25,129 nt of DNA from a virus, in IMG/VR virus record IMGVR_UViG_3300037189_025064, positions 1 to 25,129 of that record; one strand, written 5' to 3'. The notes below the pieces were generated by a model. The model was not told the origin of the DNA, did no database searches, and saw only the letters and a program-made list of their open reading frames with translations. Below are positions 1 to 6,596 of the stretch, piece after piece (position 1 is the stretch's first letter; each line of letters starts with the position of its first letter). Made by a program: the position numbers and the translations under genes.

Positions 1-1
1 A

Positions 2-688
2 TTACCTAAAGATTGGCATATCATTTTAACTGCTAATCCTGATAATGGAGATTATTTAGTTAACAGTATTGATAACGCTCAAAAAACAAGATTTATTAGT
101 GTTAACTTGAAATTTGATCTTAAATGTTGGGGTAAGTGGGCTGAAGAAAATAAATTAGATGGTAGATGTATTAACTTTTTATTGATGCATCCGGAACTAG
201 TTACTAAAGAAATTAATAGTAGAAGTGTTAGTATGTTCTTTAACAGTATTAGTTCGATTAAGTCGTTTGAGGAATCATTACCACTAATTCAAATGATTGG
301 AGAAGGTTCAGTTGGTAGTGAATTTAGTACTTTGTTTACAATGTTTATTAATAATAAGTTGGATAAAATGATTTCACCAGAAAACATTATGACACAAGAT
401 GAACATTATGTGATGAATACACTTAAAGGATTAGTTGGTAAAGATAATGCTTATAGAGCAGATATTGCCGCTACATTAGGAACTAGATTAGCTAACTATT
501 TAGAGTTTTTTGCTAAAGATAATAAAATTGAAAAAGATAGTATTGATCGTATTTCTAAAATTGTAACGGAAAAAATATTTGCTACAGATGTGAGTTATAA
601 TATGATTAAATCAATTTATAATAGTAATCCAGGTAAGTTTAAATTAATGATGTTGAATAAAGAATTAGTTAAATATATTACTAAATAG
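2..688 (+). CDS. MoxR-type AAA+ ATPase, 3' part (5' end outside window)
   Basis: The reading frame is open from the first bases of the window, so this is the last 228 codons of a longer gene. The TTG at 107 is not a credible start because coding sense continues upstream of it. The visible N-terminal part reads WHIILTANPDNGDY followed by a segment with NAQKTRF. It matches the sensor-1 strand (Asn after a hydrophobic beta strand) and the arginine-finger region (Arg-Phe) of MoxR/dynein-related AAA+ ATPases. The Walker A and B motifs would lie upstream. The rest is a helical lid and C-terminal domain. MoxR ATPases usually remodel or insert cofactors into partner proteins, often with a VWA-domain partner; no partner is visible here. 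The gene ends just before a strong terminator, so it closes the preceding transcription unit. The family call is good; the phage role is unknown. Confidence 0.7.
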   Translation, partial: LPKDWHIILTANPDNGDYLVNSIDNAQKTRFISVNLKFDLKCWGKWAEENKLDGRCINFLLMHPELVTKEINSRSVSMFFNSISSIKSFEESLPLIQMIGEGSVGSEFSTLFTMFINNKLDKMISPENIMTQDEHYVMNTLKGLVGKDNAYRADIAATLGTRLANYLEFFAKDNKIEKDSIDRISKIVTEKIFATDVSYNMIKSIYNSNPGKFKLMMLNKELVKYITK

Positions 689-714
689 TTTTTAGCCATA
701 ATAAATAATGTTAG

Positions 715-738
715 CCCAATTCGAAAGAATTGGGTTTT
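715..738 (+). terminator. Rho-independent terminator with GAAA tetraloop
   Basis: A perfect 8-bp stem, CCCAATTC (715-722) pairing with GAATTGGG (727-734), is closed by the stable tetraloop GAAA (723-726). Four T residues follow (735-738). It starts 26 nt after the stop codon of the AAA+ ATPase gene. It should end that transcription unit and insulate the unit beginning near 929. Confidence 0.85.
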
Positions 739-928
739 AACATGATTAATAACCGATTTAAACCATTAAAATTTGATCCTCGTATATATTTATATGCTAA
801 CCAATAACACCGTTAAATCCCCGGTAAAGGCCGTTGAAAATTTTTGGCTGACCTCCATAATAAAGTTTGGCCTCCCAGAGAATTTTCCATATTTTTTATT
901 TAACATTAATAAATTAAATTAGTTACTT
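739..928 (+). promoter_or_regulatory. Intergenic regulatory stretch upstream of the glutaredoxin gene
   Basis: Together with the terminator this is the only sizeable non-coding gap in the window (about 240 nt from 689 to 928). It holds the 9-mer ATATTTATA at 786-794. Relatively GC-rich patches lie between about 809 and 880, unlike the surrounding DNA. Two partial copies of a TTTGGC...CCTCC element are present (843-856 and 866-876), followed by a TTTG/TATTTTTT promoter candidate. The 12-mer TTTTCCATATTT at 883-894 recurs at 3257-3268 ahead of another start codon. No tRNA fold and no convincing gene were seen. Confidence 0.5.
866..897 (+). promoter_or_regulatory. Candidate Bacteroidota-type promoter (TTTG-N20-TATTTTTT)
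   Basis: TTTG at 866-869 is followed after 20 nt by TATTTTTT at 890-897. This is close to the known primary-sigma consensus of Bacteroidota (TTTG about 19 nt before TAnnTTTG), with the last G replaced by T. The start codon of the glutaredoxin gene lies 31 nt further on, at 929, which would give a short leader. It follows the terminator at 715-738, as expected for the first promoter of a new unit. This is inferred from the consensus only; AT-rich DNA makes chance matches common. Confidence 0.4.
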
Positions 929-1246
929 ATGAGTAATGATGGAATGAATAGAGGAGTAGGAGTTAGGATAATGACATTAAGTGGATGTGATTATTGTATG
1001 TGGCTGAAGAGTGAATTAGATGGGTTAGGAATATCCTACATTAATATAGATGCTGATGAACATACTGTTTTCGCTGATAATATAGAACAGAAATTCGGAG
1101 TTGAACATTATCCAATAGTATTCATAGATTCACAATCTGAAATTATAACTATCCTCTCAGAAACGAACTTGGAAACATCAGATACATTACGTACATTTGA
1201 CACGATACCACATTTAGTCGGTATCATAAAATCATATATAAAATGA
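929..1246 (+). CDS. Glutaredoxin-like thiol-disulfide oxidoreductase
   Basis: A 105-residue thioredoxin-fold protein. The first beta strand (VRIMTL) leads into the redox motif C-D-Y-C (residues 20-23). A helix and a second strand (ISYINID) follow, and the cis-proline signature HYPIVFID sits near residues 75-82. This is the usual glutaredoxin layout and size. Phage glutaredoxins typically supply electrons to ribonucleotide reductase or keep thiols reduced, but no reductase gene is visible here. Internal ATG codons at 944 and 971 exist. The one at 971 has an AGGAG-like stretch upstream but would cut the first beta strand, so the start at 929 is preferred. The end overlaps the next start by 4 nt (ATGA), indicating translational coupling. 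Confidence 0.85.
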   Translation: MSNDGMNRGVGVRIMTLSGCDYCMWLKSELDGLGISYINIDADEHTVFADNIEQKFGVEHYPIVFIDSQSEIITILSETNLETSDTLRTFDTIPHLVGIIKSYIK

Positions 1247-1422
1247 GATATAAACAATTAACACAAGACAAATTAGATCAACTTGAGAACATGTTAAATG
1301 GATTTCAAGCGCAATTTTCAAATCCTAACTTTAATATCATGACAGCCAAAGAAATGGTTAGTAAAATGAAAGATAAAGTTGAAGAAGTTAGATCACTAAT
1401 TAATGGAGAACAACAAAATTAA
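1243..1422 (+). CDS. Small helical protein of unknown function, 59 aa
   Basis: The ATG at 1243 overlaps the glutaredoxin stop codon in an ATGA junction, and the frame stays open for 59 codons to TAA at 1420-1422. The product is highly charged and predicted helical: the start MRYKQLTQDKLDQLE and the end KMKDKVEEVRSLINGE both look amphipathic, with a short Asn/Pro-containing turn between (about residues 26-31). Such small two-helix proteins are common in phage genomes, but I do not recognise the family. The ATGA coupling and the codon use matching its neighbours support a real gene, which fills what would otherwise be a 196-nt gap between the glutaredoxin and HD-domain genes. Confidence 0.75.
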   Translation: MRYKQLTQDKLDQLENMLNGFQAQFSNPNFNIMTAKEMVSKMKDKVEEVRSLINGEQQN

Positions 1423-1442
1423 TTCATATTTAAATAAAAGTT

Positions 1443-2216
1443 ATGTTAACACCAGAACAAATTAAAAATAATTGGGATAAATTTCTCAGCTATATTGACA
1501 CTCACATTCCATTTTCACGAGGTAAACAACTTAAAGAATTCTACCTTAAATATGAAGAACGTTTCATAATGATGCCCGCGTCTCATAAGTCGCAATACCA
1601 TAACTGTTTTCCAGGTGGTTATATTGATCATGTAAATAGAGTAGTTGAAGCGGCTCTTAAGTTAGATGAAGTATGGCGCTCATTTGGAATGATAGATACT
1701 TACACAACTGAGGAACTTGTATTCTCAGCTATCAATCATGATTTAGGTAAATTTGGAGATGAACAGAACGCATCATATATTGAACAGACAGATCAATGGA
1801 GACGAGATAAACTAAACGAAACTTATATGTTTAACGATCGTTTAGAATATATGACTGTTCCTGATCGCGGTTTGTATTTACTAATTAGTAATGGTATTAT
1901 ACCTACTAAGAACGAAATGATCGCTATAAAAACACATGATGGACTATATGAGGAATCAAATAAGGCTTACTTAATGGGTTTTACACCTGAAACTAAGCCC
2001 CGTACTTCGTTAGTATATGTTTTACATCAGGCTGATTTATTAGCTGCTCGTGTTGAATTTGAAATTGAGTGGTTACCTAAATTATTAGGACCACGTGTTG
2101 AAAAACCGGCTAAAGAAACTAATTTTAGTCTAAATAAAAATAATAGTAATGTTAAAGCAAAGGCTATGAAAAAATTAGCTAATCCTGCTTTAGCAGATAT
2201 AATGAAAAATTTATAA
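1443..2216 (+). CDS. HD-domain metal-dependent phosphohydrolase
   Basis: A 257-residue protein with the HD superfamily pattern. The first histidine lies in GGYIDHV (His63; His53 is nearby). The HD doublet is in INHDLGKFG (His99-Asp100), a further histidine is in KTHDGLY (His165), and the closing aspartate is in LHQADLLAARVE (Asp198). These residues bind one or two divalent metals in the fold. The family includes nucleotidases, (p)ppGpp hydrolases and dNTPases, and substrate cannot be set from sequence. In a T4-like phage, trimming host nucleotides or alarmones is plausible. The last 40 residues are Lys/Asn-rich and probably flexible. The gene begins 20 nt after the small gene and ends 1 nt before the next start, so it is in an operon. 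There is no Shine-Dalgarno; AAATAAAAGTT precedes the ATG. Confidence 0.85.
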   Translation: MLTPEQIKNNWDKFLSYIDTHIPFSRGKQLKEFYLKYEERFIMMPASHKSQYHNCFPGGYIDHVNRVVEAALKLDEVWRSFGMIDTYTTEELVFSAINHDLGKFGDEQNASYIEQTDQWRRDKLNETYMFNDRLEYMTVPDRGLYLLISNGIIPTKNEMIAIKTHDGLYEESNKAYLMGFTPETKPRTSLVYVLHQADLLAARVEFEIEWLPKLLGPRVEKPAKETNFSLNKNNSNVKAKAMKKLANPALADIMKNL

Positions 2217-2217
2217 T

Positions 2218-2493
2218 ATGGTACTAGGAATTATTGCAATTGTATTATGGGTCGCTACTATCGCGGGATTTATTATTTACAATTTAAATCAAAAAGTAGT
2301 TAAATTAGAAGAAATAGCTATCAAACAACAAACTATCATTGATAGTATTTCAGCTATTGTTGATGAATCAAATAAACAACTTAATGCTATTGATTTAACT
2401 GAAGCGTTTAAATCAGACGATCAAATAGGTTTTTTCTTCCGTAATTTACAAAATATACAAGATTCATTAAATCACTATCTTAAGAATAAATAA
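2218..2493 (+). CDS. Single-pass membrane protein with coiled coil, 91 aa
   Basis: The N-terminus is a strongly hydrophobic helix (about residues 2-21, start MVLGIIAIVLWVATIAGF), followed at once by a polar helix with heptad-like spacing (about residues 22-55, including LNQKVVKLEEIAIKQQ) and a second helical stretch. There is no lipobox or cleavage site, so it is probably a signal-anchored inner-membrane protein with its helical part on one side. The architecture resembles an i-spanin or a small superinfection-exclusion protein, but no lysis genes are adjacent and I would not assign either. It lies between the HD hydrolase and the late sigma gene with 1-nt gaps on both sides and is surely co-transcribed and co-translated with them. 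Confidence 0.75.
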   Translation: MVLGIIAIVLWVATIAGFIIYNLNQKVVKLEEIAIKQQTIIDSISAIVDESNKQLNAIDLTEAFKSDDQIGFFFRNLQNIQDSLNHYLKNK

Positions 2494-2494
2494 T

Positions 2495-3247
2495 ATGGCT
2501 GAAGAAATATTACTAACTAAAAAAGGAACTGTACGTAAACGTAAGCCAAAAAAGGCTAATATTTACTTTACTCAAGAAACTGAAGATGCCATATTAGAAT
2601 ATCTCAGAACAAAAAATCAAGCTAAACGAAATCAAATTTTTAATGAAAAAATTAATTACTCCTTTCATAAACTGGCTGAGAATATCATACACACTTTTAA
2701 GTTTTACTATACAGAAGTGGATACAATACCTGAACTCCAACATGAAGTAGTAGCGTTTCTACTTGAAAAATTACATTTATATGATCAAACTAAAGGAAAA
2801 GCTTTTTCTTACTTTGGTACTATCGCTAAGCGCTATCTTATCTTATATAATAATGCTAACTATAAAAAATTAAAAGATAAAGCATCTATTGACGCTATTG
2901 ATGAGGATAAATCTATTTTAGTTGATTTAGTAAATAATCATAATGATAACTATAAATTAGATAAAGTATCTCATTTTCTAAAACAATTTACACAATATAT
3001 TGATAGTAAAATATTTTCTTTATTTCCAAAACAACGTGATGCTCAAATAGCAGATGCTATAAATGAGTTATTTAAGAAAAGTGAAAATTTAGATATATTT
3101 AATAAAAAAGCACTTTACATATACATAAAGGAAATAACAGACGCGTCAACCCCTCAAATAACTAAAATTATAAAGCGTTTAAAAGTGATATATATTCATA
3201 AGTATAATGAATTTTATGAACATGGATATATAAGTCTTAAGAATTAA
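2495..3247 (+). CDS. 55: Late-transcription sigma factor, T4 gp55-like
   Basis: A 250-residue protein whose centre (about residues 54-122) reads like sigma-70 region 2. Helices with FHKLAENIIHTFKF come first, then an ELQHEVVAFLLEKLHLYD segment and KGKAFSYFGTIAKRYL, the pattern of region 2 core-binding and promoter-melting helices in T4 gp55 homologues. The N-terminus is basic (KKGTVRKRKPKK). T4 gp55 is about 185 residues, so this one has extra C-terminal sequence (about residues 150-250, helical, Lys-rich). Gp55-type factors direct host RNA polymerase to short AT-rich late promoters with help from the sliding clamp. It is the last gene before the structural block, and a recurrent ATATTTATA element begins right after it. 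The family call rests on pattern recognition, not alignment. Confidence 0.75.
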   Translation: MAEEILLTKKGTVRKRKPKKANIYFTQETEDAILEYLRTKNQAKRNQIFNEKINYSFHKLAENIIHTFKFYYTEVDTIPELQHEVVAFLLEKLHLYDQTKGKAFSYFGTIAKRYLILYNNANYKKLKDKASIDAIDEDKSILVDLVNNHNDNYKLDKVSHFLKQFTQYIDSKIFSLFPKQRDAQIADAINELFKKSENLDIFNKKALYIYIKEITDASTPQITKIIKRLKVIYIHKYNEFYEHGYISLKN

Positions 3248-3262
3248 TCTTTTATATTTTCC

Positions 3263-3276
3263 ATATTTATATTAAA
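3263..3276 (+). promoter_or_regulatory. Candidate phage late promoter (ATATTTATATTAAA)
   Basis: This 14-mer lies in the 37-nt gap after the sigma gene and ends 8 nt before the ATG at 3285. It is identical to 23576-23589, and its first nine bases recur at 13002, 20818, 10194 and 786. It is preceded by TTTTCC, shared with the element at 883-894. Proposed role: the AT-rich box read by the phage late sigma factor, opening the baseplate hub operon. Confidence 0.45.
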
Positions 3277-3284
3277 CAATCAAT

Positions 3285-3635
3285 ATGGATTTTAATCAAG
3301 TTTTATTTAAAGACAAAACATTCGCTAACCTACTTGAAGATATATACAAGAACGCGAGTCGTAAGGAAAAAGAAATTAAAGCATTAATCGATCAACTGAA
3401 ACCTATGATACAGGAACCAGGTGACGCGATGATGCTTGTTCCTTTGTTAAAAGAATATATGGAATTATCTATTAAGAATGATGACGCCTTAATCAAAATG
3501 GCAGGAATTGTTCAACGCGCTATGTCTAATAGTGGTGATAGTGGTGATGGTAATATGTTAAGTGATAGAGATAAAGAATTATTATTCCAAGAAATTAATA
3601 ATGTATCTATTAAACAAATAGGAAATGGGAGCTGA
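3285..3635 (+). CDS. Hypothetical helical protein, 116 aa
   Basis: I do not recognise the family. The product is predicted almost all helical and strongly charged, for example SRKEKEIKALIDQLKPMI near residues 25-42 and LKEYMELSIKNDDALIKMAG near 55-74. A short Gly/Ser/Asp-rich loop (about residues 81-90) precedes a C-terminal helix. There is no membrane segment or signal peptide. It is the first gene of the hub region, behind a promoter candidate, and its end overlaps the next start by 11 nt. That position suggests a minor virion or assembly protein for the baseplate hub or tail. No cysteines or catalytic motifs are evident. Confidence 0.75.
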   Translation: MDFNQVLFKDKTFANLLEDIYKNASRKEKEIKALIDQLKPMIQEPGDAMMLVPLLKEYMELSIKNDDALIKMAGIVQRAMSNSGDSGDGNMLSDRDKELLFQEINNVSIKQIGNGS

Positions 3636-4692
3636 AAATAGAATAATAACAGGTAATACAACCGCTAATAATAATCAAGTCACTGGACTTGGAGGTAGAT
3701 CTAATCCTACTCCTTCAACTAATACTCAATATGGTAGAGTTATTGAAGTAAACACTAAAGATAGATCTATCAAATATGAATTAGTCACAAATAATCTTGG
3801 CCCATCAGCATCAGATAATAAACGTAAATTTGTTGGAGTAGCTAAAAATATTAATCCTAATCTTACTCGTCTTCCTGTAGTAGATGAACTAGTACCTTTA
3901 ATTAAAGGTCCAACACCTAATATTGGATCTTCAGCTGGACAATTTGATCAAGAAACATATTATGGTTCTCCTATATCTATTCAAGGTACTGTTGATGATA
4001 ATAAAGTACCACAAGATAAAACTTCAACAACAAATAATCCTAATAGTTTAAATAACTATAAAATGAATGAGATAGGAGCTAACTCAAATCCTAATAGCAC
4101 TCCTAATTCAAATCAAAATTCAGAAAGACAAGGTACTGATACTGATGGAATTAATGGAGAATATACCTCTCAATTTATATTCCCTAAAGGATTAATGACA
4201 TTAACTATTGAGTTAAAAGGTAAACCTCCTCAAGTAATAAAAACAGCTTTAGGAATCGCGGAAAGTAATAATATATTAATAAGTATAGTTCAGAATTATA
4301 ATTTAACAATTCCTCAAATGGAGGCTTGGAATGAATTCCAAACATGGATGCAAGGTAAGAAATATAGTGGAAATAAAAGTATGAACACAAAGCCATTTAG
4401 TAAAAATGTTTGGTCTGAATATAAAACTAAAGTCAAAAAAGATTTCTGGGTGACATATACTAGACCTGATAATACTAGTGATGATATAAGAAAAATACAA
4501 GATGCTCTTAAAATATATAGGGCATATCTTATAAATGAATGGAAAACTAAAAAACCACCTTTCAACCCAGGAATAAAACTAAGAGATCTAAAAACAGGTG
4601 TAGTAAGACCTATGGATGTTTCTCTTCCAGATGATGTTAAGAATGTTGAAGAAAATTTTATGAAATGGGCTAAACCAACAACTTATAATTAA
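3625..4692 (+). CDS. Baseplate hub/spike protein with gp5-like OB-fold domain
   Basis: A 355-residue protein. After a flexible Asn/Thr-rich start, residues about 36-125 look like an OB-type beta barrel: strands YGRVIEVN and IKYELV, then LPVVDELVPLIKGPTP and SPISIQGTV. This pattern of short strands around a conserved LxVxDELVPL turn is typical of gp5/VgrG N-terminal OB domains. A low-complexity linker rich in Asn, Ser, Pro and Thr (about 130-175) leads to a helical C-terminal half (about 180-355), including FQTWMQGKKYSG and IYRAYLINEWK, which I cannot name. Unlike T4 gp5, no lysozyme motif is visible; the lytic domains sit in the two following genes instead. The start at 3625 lies inside the previous gene and has AGGAA just upstream, one of the few Shine-Dalgarno-like sites here. 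Confidence 0.55.
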   Translation: MGAENRIITGNTTANNNQVTGLGGRSNPTPSTNTQYGRVIEVNTKDRSIKYELVTNNLGPSASDNKRKFVGVAKNINPNLTRLPVVDELVPLIKGPTPNIGSSAGQFDQETYYGSPISIQGTVDDNKVPQDKTSTTNNPNSLNNYKMNEIGANSNPNSTPNSNQNSERQGTDTDGINGEYTSQFIFPKGLMTLTIELKGKPPQVIKTALGIAESNNILISIVQNYNLTIPQMEAWNEFQTWMQGKKYSGNKSMNTKPFSKNVWSEYKTKVKKDFWVTYTRPDNTSDDIRKIQDALKIYRAYLINEWKTKKPPFNPGIKLRDLKTGVVRPMDVSLPDDVKNVEENFMKWAKPTTYN

Positions 4693-4694
4693 TC

Positions 4695-6587
4695 ATGTCA
4701 AATAAACAATATCTTAGAAGTATTGATGTAGGAGATGCTAGTTTTGAAGGCAGACAATCTAATGGATTAACAGCCAAAACAGATGGTACAACATTATTAT
4801 ATTCTGGTGTAAATAAATCTCAATTAGAACAATTAGAAACACAAACCGATGTAACTAATGTAGCTATAAATGGAAATGTTGGTACTATTGTTGCTATTAT
4901 ACCTGCTGAAAAAAATATAGAATATCCTGAAGGAAATGATAATAAGGAGACAACACAACCTACCACTGATCCAAATAAAATAACAACACCTACAATTAAT
5001 GCTGGAGGATTAAATGGTACTTATAAACCTTTAAATGTTCTATCTCAATCTACTCAAGATTTAATTACTAAGGGTGATGGTCTTGTTTTAGTAAGAGAAA
5101 CTTCTAATTCAACACGTGTCACAGGTACAATGTGGTTTAAAGGACAAGTACTTGGATTTACATGTGAAGATCCTATACGAACCGTAAAAATAGACTCAAA
5201 AACAGCTATACCTTCAGGTCGATTTAATATTAAATTAAGTGATACATCAAATAATCTTTTATTTAGATATAGGGTAAAAGTTCCAAAAGATCCAAATAAT
5301 CCTATTTTAAATTGGAGCGCTAATGGAGTTTTCGCTCGAATTGGAACAACTTCTGATGCTGTTAGTTTAAAAGCTAGTGGTTTAAGCTTTGGTGGTATTA
5401 GAATTCATGGAGGTTGGTCAGAAACATATTCTGCTGGATGTGTTATTTATTCTCCAAAACGTAATAAAGATGGTACTGTTGGTACACCTAAAGTAGATTA
5501 TTGGGAAGAACATAATAAAAAAATAACATTATTAATATTAAATAATAAAATTAATCATATAGATATTGTTCATGAGTTTGGATCAACAACAACAGTAAAT
5601 ATAACTTCAACAACAGTATCTGCTCCTGCTCCAAAAACAACAACTGAAACAGTCTCAACAAAAGATAATAATATTCTTCCACCTTCTCAGGAAATTATAA
5701 TACCACAAGAATCACCTTCTGATGATAATGAAGAAGAAAAAGAGAATTTTACATTTTTAGATGAAACAGGAATTGAATTAGATCCTATAAAAGTATTTAA
5801 TGTTATTGATGTTAAAGATAATGATAATGAAATTATATCAGATGCTGATGTTGCTAAAATTAATCAACAACAAATTATATTAAGTAATGAAGAAAATAAA
5901 TCTAATCCTAAAAAAACAACTCCTACTCCAAAACCAACAGTTAAAAAGGGATCTATATTTAAAATAATACAAAATAATAGTGATTATGGAAACTTAGGAG
6001 ATTTATACTATTGGCCTTCTCCTTTATATAGTCAATCAGACCCAGAATGGGGATCATATAAAAGTGGTGATTTAAAACAGTCTAGTCATGGATGTTGTTA
6101 TAATACTTTATCTATGTTAACAGCTTGGTTTACTCAAGATGCTACAAAAACTCCTAAATGGCATTGGAATACTAAAAAAAATCAATCTGTTTCAGTTTAT
6201 TATGATAGATTTGGAACAGCTGTTAATGGAACTGTTATATTAAAAGAAGCCAATTTAGCATCTGATGTTGATAATATATTAAAAAATAGACCTGTTGGTT
6301 TTGAATGGAAAGGTGGAAAAATATTTAGTGGTTGGGGATGGGATAAAGGATATAATGATTATCATGGTACTATAAAAAGAAGTCCATCTGGAGCAAGCTT
6401 TAAAGGGAAAAAAATAGTAACTATAGGTATAAGCTACACAGCCAGTAAACAACATTGGATGGTTATAGCAGGTAAAAATCAAGATGGTACCTACACTGTA
6501 TTCGACCCAGCAGGAGGAGTTATTAGATATAACCAATCTAAAGAAACCATTGAAGCAGGATTAAGCAGAATTGTTTACATTAAATAA
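4695..6587 (+). CDS. Modular baseplate protein: DUF5675/L,D-transpeptidase-like domain plus C39-like peptidase
   Basis: A 630-residue multidomain protein. Residues 1-98 form a module shared with the next gene. Residues about 128-295 match the DUF5675 pattern, with IPSGRFNI at 172-179 followed by IRIHGG (His238) and SAGCVIYS (Cys249). The His...Cys arrangement resembles L,D-transpeptidases. A Pro/Thr/Ser linker and the acidic segment EEEKENFTFLDETGIELDP (347-365) follow; this segment is also in the paralogue. Residues about 440-630 look like a C39-like papain-fold peptidase: PLYSQSDPEWG (Gln447), SSHGCCYNT (Cys467 or 468 as nucleophile), KQHWMVIAG (His587) and VFDPAGG (Asp604). Probable role: cleavage or remodelling of peptidoglycan peptides by the tail hub during infection, or processing of tail proteins. 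Neither activity is proven, and the virion location is inferred from position between the OB-fold protein and the wedge genes. Confidence 0.75.
   Translation: MSNKQYLRSIDVGDASFEGRQSNGLTAKTDGTTLLYSGVNKSQLEQLETQTDVTNVAINGNVGTIVAIIPAEKNIEYPEGNDNKETTQPTTDPNKITTPTINAGGLNGTYKPLNVLSQSTQDLITKGDGLVLVRETSNSTRVTGTMWFKGQVLGFTCEDPIRTVKIDSKTAIPSGRFNIKLSDTSNNLLFRYRVKVPKDPNNPILNWSANGVFARIGTTSDAVSLKASGLSFGGIRIHGGWSETYSAGCVIYSPKRNKDGTVGTPKVDYWEEHNKKITLLILNNKINHIDIVHEFGSTTTVNITSTTVSAPAPKTTTETVSTKDNNILPPSQEIIIPQESPSDDNEEEKENFTFLDETGIELDPIKVFNVIDVKDNDNEIISDADVAKINQQQIILSNEENKSNPKKTTPTPKPTVKKGSIFKIIQNNSDYGNLGDLYYWPSPLYSQSDPEWGSYKSGDLKQSSHGCCYNTLSMLTAWFTQDATKTPKWHWNTKKNQSVSVYYDRFGTAVNGTVILKEANLASDVDNILKNRPVGFEWKGGKIFSGWGWDKGYNDYHGTIKRSPSGASFKGKKIVTIGISYTASKQHWMVIAGKNQDGTYTVFDPAGGVIRYNQSKETIEAGLSRIVYIK
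4744..4786. repeat. 43-nt direct repeat, copy 1 (pairs with 6646-6688)
   Basis: Forty-three bases are identical to 6646-6688, in the part encoding residues 17-31 of both large paralogues (EGRQSNGLTAKTDG core). It lies in a longer region of clear but imperfect identity. The exact match, including third codon positions, points to recent duplication or gene conversion. Confidence 0.9.
5730..5767. repeat. 38-nt direct repeat, copy 1 (pairs with 7704-7741)
   Basis: Thirty-eight bases are identical to 7704-7741 and encode the acidic linker EEEKENFTFLDE. Flanking sequence in the two genes is unrelated apart from the next few codons (TGIELDP), so this is a conserved junction between otherwise different domains. 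Confidence 0.9.
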
Positions 6588-6596
6588 AATAAAGTC

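Noticed and set aside
107-688. A 193-codon gene starting at TTG 107
   Set aside because: The frame is open to the left window edge and encodes AAA+ sensor and arginine-finger sequence before this TTG, so the gene is truncated by the window and not started here.
786-794. ATATTTATA as the promoter of the glutaredoxin gene
   Set aside because: It lies 134 nt upstream of the start codon, far from the 13-20 nt seen elsewhere; the TTTG/TATTTTTT pair is a better candidate.
742-807. 21-codon reading frame after the terminator
   Set aside because: Very short, no coupling to a neighbour, and overlaps the ATATTTATA element and the start of the regulatory gap.
4205-4565. Three overlapping minus-strand reading frames with hydrophobic products
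   Set aside because: They lie inside the OB-fold protein gene on the opposite strand; the hydrophobic composition is what reverse-complement AT-rich Lys/Asn codons produce.
6279-6536. Minus-strand reading frame opposite the C39-like domain
   Set aside because: The plus frame has clear catalytic motifs there; this is a shadow.
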